From Bradyrhizobium tropiciagri (GTDB taxonomy: Bacteria > Pseudomonadota > Alphaproteobacteria > Rhizobiales > Xanthobacteraceae), in assembly GCF_018130505.1 (NCBI RefSeq), contig NZ_JAFCKH010000003.1, positions 496,001 to 560,000 on the forward strand: a stretch of 64,000 bases of DNA, in the 5' to 3' direction. This document shows, piece after piece, positions 43,330 to 52,231 of this stretch; the stretch's first letter is position 1; each line of letters begins with the position of its first letter. The notes below the pieces were generated by a model that was not told where the DNA came from, made no database searches, and saw nothing but the letters and a program-made list of their open reading frames with translations. The position numbers and the translations under genes were made by a program.

Positions 43330-44502
43330 CTACGCCGCCGCAACCGTCTTGCGCGGCGCCAGCGAATGAACGAGGCAGCTCGCATCGGCCAGATGCACCA
43401 GCCGTCCGGCGGCGATCACGGCGACGACGCGCGGCCGCAGCGGTAGCTTGTCGTCGACCAGGATAATGTCGGCACGGCGGCCCGCGGCCAGCACGCCGCG
43501 ATCGTCGAGCCCCGCCGCGAGCGCCGGTCCCGATGAGATCAGATCCCAGGCCTTGGCGAGCGGCACGATGCCGTCGGCGCCGAGGCGGAACGCGGCGAGC
43601 AGCTGCGCCGGGTAGTAATAGTCGGACGCCAGCACTGAGCACAGGCCCTTGGCGATCATGTCGGAGGCCTTGGTCCAGCCGGTGTGGCTGCCGCCACGCA
43701 CCACATTGGGCGCGCCGAACACGATGAAGTCGCCGGCCGCGGCGGCGTCGCGCGCGGTCTCCTCGTTGACCGGGAATTCGGCGATCGCAGCGCCCAGCGC
43801 GCGAAACTCCTGCCGCATCGCGGGCGTATCGTCGTCGTGCGAGAGCATCCGCACATTGGCATCGCGCGCGGCGGCGGCGAGGCGCGCGATCGAGGCCGGC
43901 ACGTCGGGGCGGCGCGCGACGACCTGTTCGATCAGCTCGTTGAAGGCCTCGAGCGAGAGCCCGGCGCGCTCGGCCGATTGATTGCGCTTCTTCGGCTTGA
44001 CATTGCTGTGGTCGTTGAAGGCGAACAGATCGATACGGCCTTCGCCGAGCCACTGGATGATCTCGGTCTCGGCCGCGAGATTGTGGGTCTCGTGTCGTAG
44101 ATGGAAGCGCGTGTCGGCGGCAAGCTGCGGCCGCAGAGCCTCGATCGCATCGAGCAGCTTGCGCGCATTCTCCGCGCTGCGCAGGCCGGGCTCCCACGAC
44201 CAGGTGGTGCCGTGGAATACGGTGGTGATGCCGTTGGCGATCGCCTGACGGTCGCTGTCGACCAGCGCGACGTCGGTCGGGAAGTCGACGCCGGGACGCG
44301 GCATCATCTGCCGCTCGAAGGCATCGCCATGCAGGTCGATGATCCCCGGCAGCACCAGCAGCCCGCCGGCATCGAGATGCAGCGCGGCGCGACCCTGTTC
44401 GGCGTCGAGCGCCCCGATGTCGCGGCCCGCGGTCCGCAGCGAGGTCTCGACCAGTGCGCCGTCAATCAGCGCGCGTCCGCCTTCGATGAAAATGTCAGTC
44501 AC
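43330..44502 (-). CDS. PhnM-family phosphonate metabolism hydrolase, second copy
   Basis: 390 residues, amidohydrolase fold. The metal site begins [20 protein letters not shown], later motifs are [20 protein letters not shown] and [16 protein letters not shown], all matching those of the canonical PhnM at 54623. PhnM hydrolyses ribose 1-methylphosphonate 5-triphosphate to the 5-phosphate. It lies in an operon with an acetyltransferase (4-bp overlap upstream) and the DUF1045 protein. Two PhnMs in one cluster suggest divided substrates or that this copy handles another step. Confidence 0.8.
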   Translation of the reverse strand: MTDIFIEGGRALIDGALVETSLRTAGRDIGALDAEQGRAALHLDAGGLLVLPGIIDLHGDAFERQMMPRPGVDFPTDVALVDSDRQAIANGITTVFHGTTWSWEPGLRSAENARKLLDAIEALRPQLAADTRFHLRHETHNLAAETEIIQWLGEGRIDLFAFNDHSNVKPKKRNQSAERAGLSLEAFNELIEQVVARRPDVPASIARLAAAARDANVRMLSHDDDTPAMRQEFRALGAAIAEFPVNEETARDAAAAGDFIVFGAPNVVRGGSHTGWTKASDMIAKGLCSVLASDYYYPAQLLAAFRLGADGIVPLAKAWDLISSGPALAAGLDDRGVLAAGRRADIILVDDKLPLRPRVVAVIAAGRLVHLADASCLVHSLAPRKTVAAA

Positions 44503-45164
44503 GATGCGGCGCTCCGCTGGTTGTTGTCTGATTGGGCCACGTTCCCGGCCTCGTATTTGTCGAGGAACTCGTCCACCGCGAGCGTGCGGAAGTCGGGCAG
44601 CGCGCGGCGAAGCGTCTCATGATTCCAGTCCCACCACGCCAGCGCTGTGAGGCGATCGGCGATCGCCTCGGTGAAGCGCCGCTTCACCGGCCGCGCCGGA
44701 TTACCTGCCACGACGGTGTAGGCCGGCACGTCCTTGGTCACAACAGCGCCGGCGGCAATGACGGCGCCGGTTCCGACGTTCCGTCCCGGCAGCAAGATCG
44801 CGCCATGACCGATCCAGACGTCATGGCCGATATGCACGTGATGCGCACGTCGCCAGTTGAAGAACTCGGTGTCGTCACCCTCACCGGGAAAATAAGCGCT
44901 GGCGCGGTAGGTGAAATGCGCTTGAGTCGCGCGCTGCATCGGATGATTGCCTGGATTGATCCGCGTCATCGCCGCGATCGAGCAGAACTTTCCGATCGAC
45001 GTGTAGGTGATCTGGCTGTCGTTCACGACATAGGAATAGTCGTCCATGCTGACTTCGAGCAGCATCGTGCGCGCGCCGACCTCAGTATATTTGCCTAGTC
45101 TGCTTTCGCGCACCGATGCGGTTGGATCGACGGTCGGCACGACCGAGAGTGTTTTTCCGGCCAT
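44499..45164 (-). CDS. left-handed beta-helix acetyltransferase of phosphonate locus
   Basis: 221 residues from the ATG at 45164, chosen because GCGGAGG lies 5-11 bp upstream, whereas longer frames to 45353 lack such a signal. Hexapeptide repeats run from about residue 20 to 155, with [20 protein letters not shown] and the [14 protein letters not shown] end motif of the XAT family. Homologues in phn clusters may acetylate aminophosphonates or protect against toxic ones. It is the first gene of the minus arm and shares its start region with phnC. Confidence 0.78.
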   Translation of the reverse strand: MAGKTLSVVPTVDPTASVRESRLGKYTEVGARTMLLEVSMDDYSYVVNDSQITYTSIGKFCSIAAMTRINPGNHPMQRATQAHFTYRASAYFPGEGDDTEFFNWRRAHHVHIGHDVWIGHGAILLPGRNVGTGAVIAAGAVVTKDVPAYTVVAGNPARPVKRRFTEAIADRLTALAWWDWNHETLRRALPDFRTLAVDEFLDKYEAGNVAQSDNNQRSAAS

Positions 45165-45292
45165 CAGGGCCTCCGCAAAATCATTGGCTTTCCCGGGAGA
45201 TGCGCGTGTCATCGAGATGCTTGATGACAACATCATGACGTCGCGATGACGGCAAGGGGAGGGGTGTGGACGATCGCCGCAGTGCGGTAGCG

Positions 45293-45310
45293 CCGTCACA
45301 TAACTGTAAA
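45293..45310 (+). promoter_or_regulatory. candidate Pho box before phnC
   Basis: CCGTCAC-ATAA-CTGTAAA follows the 7-4-7 layout of the PhoB box (CTGTCAT-N4-CTGTCAT), matching 5 of 7 positions in each half. It lies 46 bp before the phnC start at 45357 and between the divergent acetyltransferase and phnC genes. It may serve both arms under phosphate starvation. Confidence 0.5.
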
Positions 45311-45356
45311 ACACGGGGGATAGCGGTGGCCCAACGCGACGCGGTTGGAGCATTAC

Positions 45357-46172
45357 ATGCTGGTGGTGGAAGGTTTGACGTGCCGTTTCGGCGCAAAAGC
45401 CGCAGTCGACAACGCATCATTCTCGATCGCGCCGGGCAGCTTCGTCGGCGTGATCGGCCGCTCCGGTGCCGGCAAATCGACGCTGCTGCGGATGATCAAC
45501 CGTCTCGCCGATCCGACCTCCGGCCGCATCCTGTTCGAAGGCACCGACGTCACCGCGCTGCGCGGCAAGGCGCTGCGGCAGTGGCGGGCGCGTTCGGCGA
45601 TGATCTTCCAGCAGTTCAATCTGGTCGGCCGGCTCGACGTTCTCACCAATGTGCTGATGGGCCGTCTCGCGCAGATCCCGTCCTGGCGCTCGCTGGCGCA
45701 GGTGTGGCCGGAAGAGGATAGGGCGCTCGCGATGTCGGCGCTCGAGCAGTTCGATATCGCGCAATACGCGGCGCAGCGCGCCGACCAGCTCTCCGGCGGC
45801 CAGCAGCAGCGCGTAGCGATCGCCCGCGCGCTGGTGCAGGAGCCCGACCTCATTCTCGCCGACGAGCCGATCGCCTCGCTCGATCCGCGCAACACCAAGA
45901 TCGTGATGGACGCGCTGCTGCGCATCAACAAGCATTTCGGCATCACGGTGCTCTGCAACCTGCACTCGCTCGACCTGGCGCGAACCTACTGTGACCGCCT
46001 GATCGGCATGGCGGCGGGGCGCGTTGTGTTCGACGGCGCGCCGGCGGCGCTCACCGACCATGTCGCGCGCGAGCTCTACGACCTCGAAGCCAATGACGTC
46101 ATCGGCGCGGCGCCGTTGCCCGTGCCTGATGGCGCGACCGCTCCGGCACTCGGCAGCGCTGCCGCCGCCTGA
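45357..46172 (+). CDS. phnC: phosphonate ABC transporter ATP-binding protein
   Basis: 271 residues from the ATG at 45357, which has GGAG 6 bp upstream; a TTG at 45345 is in frame. Walker [10 protein letters not shown], signature [15 protein letters not shown] and Walker [14 protein letters not shown] are all present. [17 protein letters not shown] is characteristic of PhnC. It is the first gene of phnCDE1E2 and would supply energy for phosphonate import. A small hairpin (CCGGGC-N5-GCCCGG) lies before phnD. Confidence 0.93.
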   Translation: MLVVEGLTCRFGAKAAVDNASFSIAPGSFVGVIGRSGAGKSTLLRMINRLADPTSGRILFEGTDVTALRGKALRQWRARSAMIFQQFNLVGRLDVLTNVLMGRLAQIPSWRSLAQVWPEEDRALAMSALEQFDIAQYAAQRADQLSGGQQQRVAIARALVQEPDLILADEPIASLDPRNTKIVMDALLRINKHFGITVLCNLHSLDLARTYCDRLIGMAAGRVVFDGAPAALTDHVARELYDLEANDVIGAAPLPVPDGATAPALGSAAAA

Positions 46173-46246
46173 AGCGTTCGCATTTTCAAATTGAGGGCGG
46201 CCGGGCATTTCGCCCGGTCAACAGTACCACCACTGGAGGGGTAATC

Positions 46247-47176
46247 ATGATCACTCGTCGCATCGTGCTGGCCGGCGCTGCCGCGCTGGCCTTCGCCGGC
46301 TCGGCTTCGGCCGAGGACTGGAAAGCCAAATATCCTGAGATCACCTTCGCCGTTATCCCGGCCGAGAACGGTTCGGGCGTCACCGAGCGCTACACCCCGC
46401 TGACCAGCTACCTTTCCAAGGAGCTCGGCATCAAGGTGAATCTGCGCGTCGCCAACGACTATGCGGCCGTCATCGAGGGCCAGCGCGCCGGCAACATCCA
46501 CATCGGCTATTACGGCCCGGCGTCGTTCGCCCGCGCCCGTCTGACCGGCGTCAAGACCGACGCCTTCGTGATCGACGTCAATGCCGACGGCTCGAAGGGC
46601 TATCACTCGGTGTTCTACGTGCTCGCCAAGAGCCCGTACCAGAAGGTCGAGGACCTCAAGGGCAAGAACCTCGGCCTGGTCGATCCGAACTCGACCTCCG
46701 GCAACAACATGCCGCGCTTCAAGCTGAATCAGATGGGTATCGATCCCGATACCTACTTCTCCAAGGTGATCTTCACCGGCAGCCACGAGAACGCCGTGCT
46801 GGCGCTGGCGCAGGGCACCGTCGACGTCGCCGCCAACTGGTGGAACGCCGAGGACGACTCCAACCTCACCCGCATGCTCGCCAAGAACATGGTGAAGTCG
46901 AGCGACGGCACGACGCTGAAGAAGGAAGACTTCCGCATCATCGTGAAGTCCGACCTCATCATCAACTCGCCCTACGCCTATCTCGAGAGCCTTCCGGACG
47001 ACATGAAGGCCAAGATCAAGCAGGCCTTCCTCGACATGCCGAAAAAGGATCCGGAAGCCTTCAAGAAGCTGTCCGACGGCAAGAACCTGCCGTGGGAGCC
47101 GATCACCAATGCCGACTACGACAAGACGATCGAACTGATCAAGTTCGTCGACCATCTGCGCAAGAAGGCGTCCTGA
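46247..47176 (+). CDS. phnD: phosphonate ABC transporter binding protein
   Basis: 309 residues. Signal peptide to about residue 22 (GSASAED), then YPEITFAVIPAENGSGV and the RVANDYAAVIEGQRAGNIHI segment of PhnD. GLVDPNSTSGNNMPRF is the phosphonate-binding region. GGAGGGG lies 9 bp before the ATG. It is separated from the permease genes by a terminator-like hairpin, which could let it be made in excess over the membrane parts. Confidence 0.93.
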   Translation: MITRRIVLAGAAALAFAGSASAEDWKAKYPEITFAVIPAENGSGVTERYTPLTSYLSKELGIKVNLRVANDYAAVIEGQRAGNIHIGYYGPASFARARLTGVKTDAFVIDVNADGSKGYHSVFYVLAKSPYQKVEDLKGKNLGLVDPNSTSGNNMPRFKLNQMGIDPDTYFSKVIFTGSHENAVLALAQGTVDVAANWWNAEDDSNLTRMLAKNMVKSSDGTTLKKEDFRIIVKSDLIINSPYAYLESLPDDMKAKIKQAFLDMPKKDPEAFKKLSDGKNLPWEPITNADYDKTIELIKFVDHLRKKAS

Positions 47177-47195
47177 TCGCGCGACGCCGCCTCAC

Positions 47196-47225
47196 AGGGC
47201 CGGGTTCAATGACCCGGCCCTTTTC
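47196..47225 (+). terminator. terminator-like hairpin between phnD and phnE1
   Basis: AGGGCCGGGT at 47196-47205 pairs with ACCCGGCCCT at 47212-47221, loop 6 nt, and is followed by TTTTCC. This is a standard intrinsic terminator shape. Its place inside the transporter operon suggests partial termination after phnD. Confidence 0.65.
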
Positions 47226-47256
47226 CGTTTCCCCTCGAACAGATCGGTCCTAGTCG

Positions 47257-48141
47257 ATGGCGACCGCCGTATCCATCCTTCCGGCCCAGCAACTGGCGGC
47301 GCTGAACGAGACCTATCGCAAGGCGGTCGCGCGCAAGCGGCTGAAGGCGACGCTGGCGACCGCCGTGTTCTGCGCCGCGCTCGTGATCGCCGCGCTCGGC
47401 GCCGAAGTGAACCTGAAAACGTTCTTCACTTACTTCGGTAACTTCATCAGCTATTTCGACCGCATCCTCACGCTCGATAGCGGCGCGCGGGTCTGGACCG
47501 ATCCCGTCGAATGGTTCTGGGGCCTGAAGAAATGGCTCCGCCTGCTCGGCGAGACGATCCTGATCAGCTATGTCGGGACGCTGGTCGGTGCGGTGCTGGC
47601 CTTTGCGCTCAACTTCTTCGCCGCGCAAAATACCTCGCCGGGACCGTGGCTGCGCTTCATTGTGCGACGCCTGCTGGAATTCGCCCGCACGGTGCCCGGC
47701 ATCGTGTTCGCGCTGATCTTCGTGATCGCGTTCGGGCTCGGGCCGATGGCCGGTGTGCTGGCGATCGCGATCCATTCGACCGGCGCGCTCGGCAAGCTGT
47801 TCGCCGAGATCGTCGAGAACGCCGACATGAAGCCGGTCGAGGGCATCCGCTCCACCGGCGCCAGCTGGCTATCCTGCATGCGCTTTGCGGTGCTGCCGCA
47901 GGTCTCGGCCGGCTACGCCAGCTACGCGCTGCTGCGCTTCGAGATCAACGTCCGCGAAGCCTCGGTGATGGGCTTCGTCGGCGCCGGCGGCATCGGCCAG
48001 GAGCTCGTGGTCGCGATCCGCAAGTTCTACTACTCCGACGTCAGCGCCATCCTCGTCACCATCATCCTCACGGTGTTCATCATCGACATCTCGACCGGCT
48101 GGCTGCGCGGCCGGCTGTTCGGCAAGGAGACGCGCCGATGA
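47257..48141 (+). CDS. phnE: phosphonate ABC transporter permease 1
   Basis: 294 residues with about six membrane helices. GETILISYVGTLVGAVLAF, VPGIVFALIFVIAFGLGPM and the coupling segment EGIRSTGASWLSCMRF fit PhnE. It overlaps the second permease gene by 4 bp (ATGA). Confidence 0.92.
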   Translation: MATAVSILPAQQLAALNETYRKAVARKRLKATLATAVFCAALVIAALGAEVNLKTFFTYFGNFISYFDRILTLDSGARVWTDPVEWFWGLKKWLRLLGETILISYVGTLVGAVLAFALNFFAAQNTSPGPWLRFIVRRLLEFARTVPGIVFALIFVIAFGLGPMAGVLAIAIHSTGALGKLFAEIVENADMKPVEGIRSTGASWLSCMRFAVLPQVSAGYASYALLRFEINVREASVMGFVGAGGIGQELVVAIRKFYYSDVSAILVTIILTVFIIDISTGWLRGRLFGKETRR

Positions 48142-48986
48142 GCCAGCTGCCGAAGCCGGACACCGAGGGGCTGCGCGCGAAATATCCCGACGTCTTTGCG
48201 CGGCCAGCCTCGGCGCGGCTGGCGATGCCGGCGATGATCGTGGCGGCATTCGCGATCTTCGTGTTCGGCCTCGTCGATCTCGACTTCTCGCCGTCGAAGC
48301 TGCTTTCGGGCCTCAGCCAGCTCGGCTGGATCACGATGCTGATGCTGCCGCCGAACCCCGGCTCGTCGTTCCCGCTCTACATGCAGGCGCTCGGCGAGAC
48401 GCTGTCGATCGCGCTGCTCGGCACCACGCTCGCCGCGCTGCTGGCGCTGCCGGTCAGCCTGCTCGCGGCGCGCAACATCATTCCCTCGAACCTGATCCGC
48501 TTTCCGGTCCGTCGCTTCCTGGATTCGATCCGCGGCGTCGATACGCTGATCTGGGCGCTGGTCTGGATCAACGTCGTCGGCCTCGGTCCGTTCGCCGGCG
48601 TACTGGCGATCATGGTGTCGGACTTCGGCGCGTTCGGAAAGCTGTTCTCGGAGGCGATCGAGGCCGCCGACCGCAAGGAGGTCGAGGGCATCCGCGCCTC
48701 CGGCGGCAACGCGCTGCACGAGATCCGCTTCGGCCTGCTGCCGCAGGTGCTGCCGGTGATCGCCGGGCAGGTGCTCTACTTCATCGAGTCGAACACGCGT
48801 TCGGCCACCATCATCGGCATCGTCGGCGCCGGCGGCATCGGCCTGCAACTCGCCGAGCAGATCCGCGTGCTGGAATGGCAGAAGGTGTCGTTCCTGATCC
48901 TGATGATCCTGATCGCGGTCGCGGCGATCGACTTCATCTCGACCAAGCTGCGCTTCGCGATCATCGGGCAGCGGGCGGTGGTGTAG
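48138..48986 (+). CDS. phnE: phosphonate ABC transporter permease 2
   Basis: 282 residues from the ATG at 48138. Helices and segments such as GETLSIALLGTTLAALLAL, RGVDTLIWALVWINVVGLG and the coupling segment EGIRASGGNALHEIRF match PhnE. The two PhnE proteins presumably form a heterodimer with PhnC at the membrane. Confidence 0.92.
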   Translation: MSQLPKPDTEGLRAKYPDVFARPASARLAMPAMIVAAFAIFVFGLVDLDFSPSKLLSGLSQLGWITMLMLPPNPGSSFPLYMQALGETLSIALLGTTLAALLALPVSLLAARNIIPSNLIRFPVRRFLDSIRGVDTLIWALVWINVVGLGPFAGVLAIMVSDFGAFGKLFSEAIEAADRKEVEGIRASGGNALHEIRFGLLPQVLPVIAGQVLYFIESNTRSATIIGIVGAGGIGLQLAEQIRVLEWQKVSFLILMILIAVAAIDFISTKLRFAIIGQRAVV

Positions 48987-49110
48987 CTCGTAGGATGGCG
49001 CACCGCCAAAACAGCGAAAACAACCCCATGCAAAGTAGCCGGCCGCTGCCGGCGTCTTGACACGTCGGGCAACTCAGCAGTATTCTTCCATTATTCCGAA
49101 TTTGTGCGTT

Positions 49111-49195
49111 CGTAGGATGGGTGGAGCGCAGCGATACCCATCATCTCACCCGCGGCCCGAATTGATGGGTATCGCTGCGATCCACCCATCCTACG
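49111..49195. repeat. interspersed palindromic element, family A, copy 3
   Basis: CGTAGGATGGGTGGAGCGCA and GCGATACCCATCATCTC facing GATGGGTATCGCTGCGATCC and ACCCATCCTACG. The arms differ from the other two copies by single bases only. It lies between the convergent phnE2 and phnF genes. A half copy (CGTAGGATGG) at 48989-48998, right after the phnE2 stop, suggests an extra, damaged unit. Confidence 0.85.
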
Positions 49196-49210
49196 AAGCT
49201 ACGGCAACGC

Positions 49211-49933
49211 TCAGCCCTCGACCAGGAACTCGACACGCTCCGCGGCGAAGCGCGAGCGCTTGGTCACCAGCGGCTTGTCCGCGTTGTCGACGTCGGTGGC
49301 GTCGACCACCAGCACGGGACGCCCGAGCGGCAGATCGAGCCGCGCGGCGTCGGTCGCATCGACGATTGCTGCGGTGATCCGGGTCGAGGCGCGCCGGTAG
49401 TCCTTGATCCCGTAATGGGCCAGCAGCTTGGTCATCGAGCGAAGGTCGGCGAACACGGCGCCGGCATCGGGAAACTGTTCGGCCGACAGCCAGGTGGTGG
49501 AGACGCAGATCGGGGTACGGTCAGCCAGCCGCACCGCCTCGATGCGGATCAGGGGGGCGCCGGTCTTGAGGCCCAGTTCGCGCGCGATCTCGCGGGTGGC
49601 GATGTCGGTGCCGGCCTCGATCAGCTGGCCGCGCGGTTCGTGGCCGCCGGCGCCGACGATCTCGGAAAACCGCGTGCGCGAGCGCAGGGGGTAGGCGAGA
49701 CGCTGGGCCTCGACATAGGTGCCGCTGCCGCGCTCGGCGCGGACCAGGCCGCGCTCGGCCAGCGCCGCCAGCGCCCGCCGCACGGTGTGGCGGTTGACGC
49801 GGTAGGTCTCGGCGATCTCCATCTCGCCGGGCAGCTTTTCGCCGGCGGCGAAACGGCCGTCGGCGATGCCGCGTTCGATGCCGTCGGCAACCTGCCGCCA
49901 CAGGGCGACGCCGGAACTTTCCTGCATGGTCAT
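49211..49933 (-). CDS. phnF: phosphonate operon GntR-family repressor
   Basis: 240 residues. N-terminal winged helix with LPGEMEIAETYRVNRHTVRRAL (about 38-60) and RGSGTYVEAQ, then the UTRA sensor domain with IEAVRLADRTPICVSTTWL at about 130-150. PhnF proteins repress C-P lyase genes and respond to a phosphonate or phosphate-related ligand. It diverges from phnG, with a 32-bp palindrome in the gap that would be a natural operator. Confidence 0.9.
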   Translation of the reverse strand: MTMQESSGVALWRQVADGIERGIADGRFAAGEKLPGEMEIAETYRVNRHTVRRALAALAERGLVRAERGSGTYVEAQRLAYPLRSRTRFSEIVGAGGHEPRGQLIEAGTDIATREIARELGLKTGAPLIRIEAVRLADRTPICVSTTWLSAEQFPDAGAVFADLRSMTKLLAHYGIKDYRRASTRITAAIVDATDAARLDLPLGRPVLVVDATDVDNADKPLVTKRSRFAAERVEFLVEG

Positions 49934-49961
49934 GCCGCGGTGATAGCCAGAAATCTTGAAT

Positions 49962-49979
49962 TTGTCACGAAACAGTCAT
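49962..49979 (+). promoter_or_regulatory. candidate Pho box before phnG
   Basis: TTGTCAC-GAAA-CAGTCAT has 7-4-7 spacing and matches the PhoB half-site CTGTCAT at 5 and 6 of 7 positions. It lies 12 bp before the palindrome and 71 bp before phnG. PhoB and PhnF could therefore compete or act together at one promoter. Confidence 0.55.
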
Positions 49980-49990
49980 GGCGTTTGGCT

Positions 49991-50022
49991 ATCAAGTTGT
50001 CTATTATCATAGACAACTTGAT
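49991..50022. promoter_or_regulatory. 32-bp perfect inverted repeat, candidate PhnF operator
   Basis: ATCAAGTTGTCTAT (49991-50004) and its exact reverse complement ATAGACAACTTGAT (50009-50022) flank a 4-bp centre TATC. The core TTGTCTAT..ATAGACAA fits sites used by HutC/PhnF-type GntR regulators, which favour TGTCTAGACA-like palindromes. It lies 28 bp before the phnG start, so binding would block transcription or its early steps. Confidence 0.75.
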
Positions 50023-50049
50023 TCAAGCGGGATTGCCCGAGAGCTGCAC

Positions 50050-50511
50050 ATGACCACGACCGGACGAAACAGCAAGACGGCGCAGCGCAAGGCCGCCATG
50101 GCGGTGCTGGCGCATTCCGGCGCTGCCGAGATCGCGGGCTTGCTCGCCGATATTGCAGTGCCCGCGCATGAGAACCTGCGCGAACCGGAGAACGGCCTTG
50201 TGATGCTGCGCGGCCGGATCGGCGGCGACGGCGCGCCGTTCAATCTCGGCGAGGCGACGGTGTCGCGCGCGGCGGTGCGGCTTGCCACCGGTGAGGTCGG
50301 CTTCGGCTACACGCTCGGCCGCGATGCACAGAAGGCACGGATGATCGCGCTGTGCGACGCCATGGTGCAGTCGGCGGAATTTTCCGGCGCGGTCGAGGCC
50401 AGGGTGATCGCGCCGCTGCGTACGGCGCTGGTCGCCGAGCGCACTCGCAAGGCCGAGGAAACCGCGGCGACGCGGGTCGATTTCTACACGATGGTGCGTG
50501 GTGAAGGGTGA
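50050..50511 (+). CDS. phnG: C-P lyase subunit PhnG
   Basis: 153 residues from the ATG at 50050. RKAAMAVLAHSGAAEIAGLL at the start and GFGYTLGRDAQKARMIALCD at about 95-115 are typical of PhnG. It is a member of the PhnGHIJ core complex that joins phosphonate to ribose and then breaks the C-P bond. The upstream region holds the PhnF palindrome and Pho box. Confidence 0.93.
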   Translation: MTTTGRNSKTAQRKAAMAVLAHSGAAEIAGLLADIAVPAHENLREPENGLVMLRGRIGGDGAPFNLGEATVSRAAVRLATGEVGFGYTLGRDAQKARMIALCDAMVQSAEFSGAVEARVIAPLRTALVAERTRKAEETAATRVDFYTMVRGEG

Positions 50512-50515
50512 AGCG

Positions 50516-51124
50516 ATGACGACGATTGCCGAACTGCCCGCAGGATTTGCCGACAAGGTGTTGTCGGCGCAGTCGACCTTCCGCTCGGTGATGGATGCGA
50601 TGGCCCGTCCGGGCAGCGTCCAGCGCGTCACGGCTGCCGCGGGAACGCCTGCCGGTGTGATGCGCGGCGCGGCCGCGATCGCCCTGACGCTGTTCGATCA
50701 CGATACGCCGATCTGGCTCGACGTGGCGATGGCGGCAACGCCCGGTGTCGCCCGCTGGCTGAAGTTTCACACCAGCGCGCCGGTGATCGAGGAGCCTTCG
50801 ATCGCGAGCTTCGCGCTGATCGGCGATGCCGAAAACCTGCCGGCACTGGAGCGCTTCGCGTTCGGCACCAGCGAATACCCGGATCGTTCGACCACGCTGA
50901 TCCTGCAGGTCGACAGCCTGACGCAGGGCCCGGCCTTCGAGCTGAAGGGCCCCGGCATCGACGGCGCCGCGTTGCTGCAGGCGATGATCAAGCCGCGCGA
51001 TCTGTTCGCGCGGCTTGCCGTCAACGAGGCGCTGTTCCCGCGCGGCATCGATGTCGTGCTGGTCCATGACGACAGCATAGTGGCGATCCCGCGCACCACG
51101 CGGCTGGTCGCGAGCGGAGTGTAA
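50516..51124 (+). CDS. phnH: C-P lyase subunit PhnH
   Basis: 202 residues from the ATG at 50516, 4 bp after the phnG stop. PAGFADKVLSAQSTFRSVMD, ARPGSVQRV and the segment LTLFDHDTPIWLD fit PhnH, a PLP-transferase-like fold that serves as a structural member of the PhnGHIJ complex. Confidence 0.93.
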   Translation: MTTIAELPAGFADKVLSAQSTFRSVMDAMARPGSVQRVTAAAGTPAGVMRGAAAIALTLFDHDTPIWLDVAMAATPGVARWLKFHTSAPVIEEPSIASFALIGDAENLPALERFAFGTSEYPDRSTTLILQVDSLTQGPAFELKGPGIDGAALLQAMIKPRDLFARLAVNEALFPRGIDVVLVHDDSIVAIPRTTRLVASGV

Positions 51125-51127
51125 GCG

Positions 51128-52231
51128 ATGTATGTAGCCGTCAAGGGAGGCGAACGCGCCATCGAGAACGCCCACCGCCTGCTCGCGCATGAGCGGCGCG
51201 GCGACCGCGATGTGCCGGAGGTGACGCTGGCGCAGATTTCCGAGCAGCTCTCGCTCGGCGTCGACCGCGTCATGACCGAAGGTTCGCTCTACGACCGCGA
51301 GCTCGCGGCGCTGGCGATCAAGCAGGCACGCGGCGACATGATCGAGGCGATCTTCCTGGTCCGCGCCTTCCGCGCCACACTGCCGCGCTTCGGCGCAAGC
51401 GAGCCGGTCAACACCGGCGAGATGCAGGTGCGGCGCCGCGTCTCGTCGACCTTCAAGGATATTCCGGGCGGCCAAATCCTGGGCCCGACGTTCGATTACA
51501 CCCATCGCCTGCTCGACCCGCAGCTTGCGGAAGGTTTCGTGCCGGAGCTGCCGGCGACCGCCGACGCGCCACAGACGCCGGCTCCGCGGGTGACCGACAT
51601 CCTCGGCCGCGACGGCCTGATCGAGTCCTCGCCGCAGGCGGAGCCGGACGCGCCGGTCGGCGACCTCACGCGCGAGCCGCTGAGCTTTCCGGCGGATCGT
51701 GATCTGCGGCTGCAGAATCTCGCGCGCGGCGACGAAGGATTCCTGCTCGCGCTCGGCTATTCGACGCAGCGCGGCTACGGTCGCAACCATCCGTTCGCCG
51801 GCGAGATTCGCTTCGGCGACGTCGAGGTCGAGTTCTTCGCCGAGGACGCCGGCTTTGCGGTGCCGCTCGGCTCGATCGAATTGACCGAGTGCCAGATGGT
51901 CAACCAGTTCAAGGGCTCGGCAACCGAGGCGCCGTGCTTCACCCGCGGCTACGGCCTTGCCTTCGGGCAGAGCGAGCGCAAGACCATGTCGATGGCGCTG
52001 GTCGACCGCGCGCTGCGCGCGCGCGAGCTCGACGAGGAGGCGAGGTCGCCGGCGCAGGACGAGGAGTTCGTCATGTCGCACTCCGACAATGTGCAGGCGA
52101 CCGGCTTCGTCGAGCATCTCAAGCTGCCGCACTATGTCGACTTCCAGTCCGAGCTCGGCCTGCTGCGCAAACTGCGTCAGGAATTTGCCGAGGCCAATGA
52201 GGCCCCGGAACTGCGGGAGGCCGCGGAATGA
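51128..52231 (+). CDS. phnI: C-P lyase subunit PhnI
   Basis: 367 residues, starting MYVAVKGGERAIENAHRLL, the PhnI N-terminus. PhnI with PhnG, H and L makes the nucleosidase-like step joining ribose triphosphate to phosphonate. The ATG is 3 bp after the phnH stop, and the end overlaps phnJ by 4 bp. Confidence 0.95.
   Translation: MYVAVKGGERAIENAHRLLAHERRGDRDVPEVTLAQISEQLSLGVDRVMTEGSLYDRELAALAIKQARGDMIEAIFLVRAFRATLPRFGASEPVNTGEMQVRRRVSSTFKDIPGGQILGPTFDYTHRLLDPQLAEGFVPELPATADAPQTPAPRVTDILGRDGLIESSPQAEPDAPVGDLTREPLSFPADRDLRLQNLARGDEGFLLALGYSTQRGYGRNHPFAGEIRFGDVEVEFFAEDAGFAVPLGSIELTECQMVNQFKGSATEAPCFTRGYGLAFGQSERKTMSMALVDRALRARELDEEARSPAQDEEFVMSHSDNVQATGFVEHLKLPHYVDFQSELGLLRKLRQEFAEANEAPELREAAE

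Noticed and set aside
20070..49195. Repeated palindromes as a CRISPR array or transposon ends
   Set aside because: Copies are dispersed tens of kilobases apart, have no regular spacers, no cas genes and no transposase between them. They fit small interspersed palindromic elements instead.
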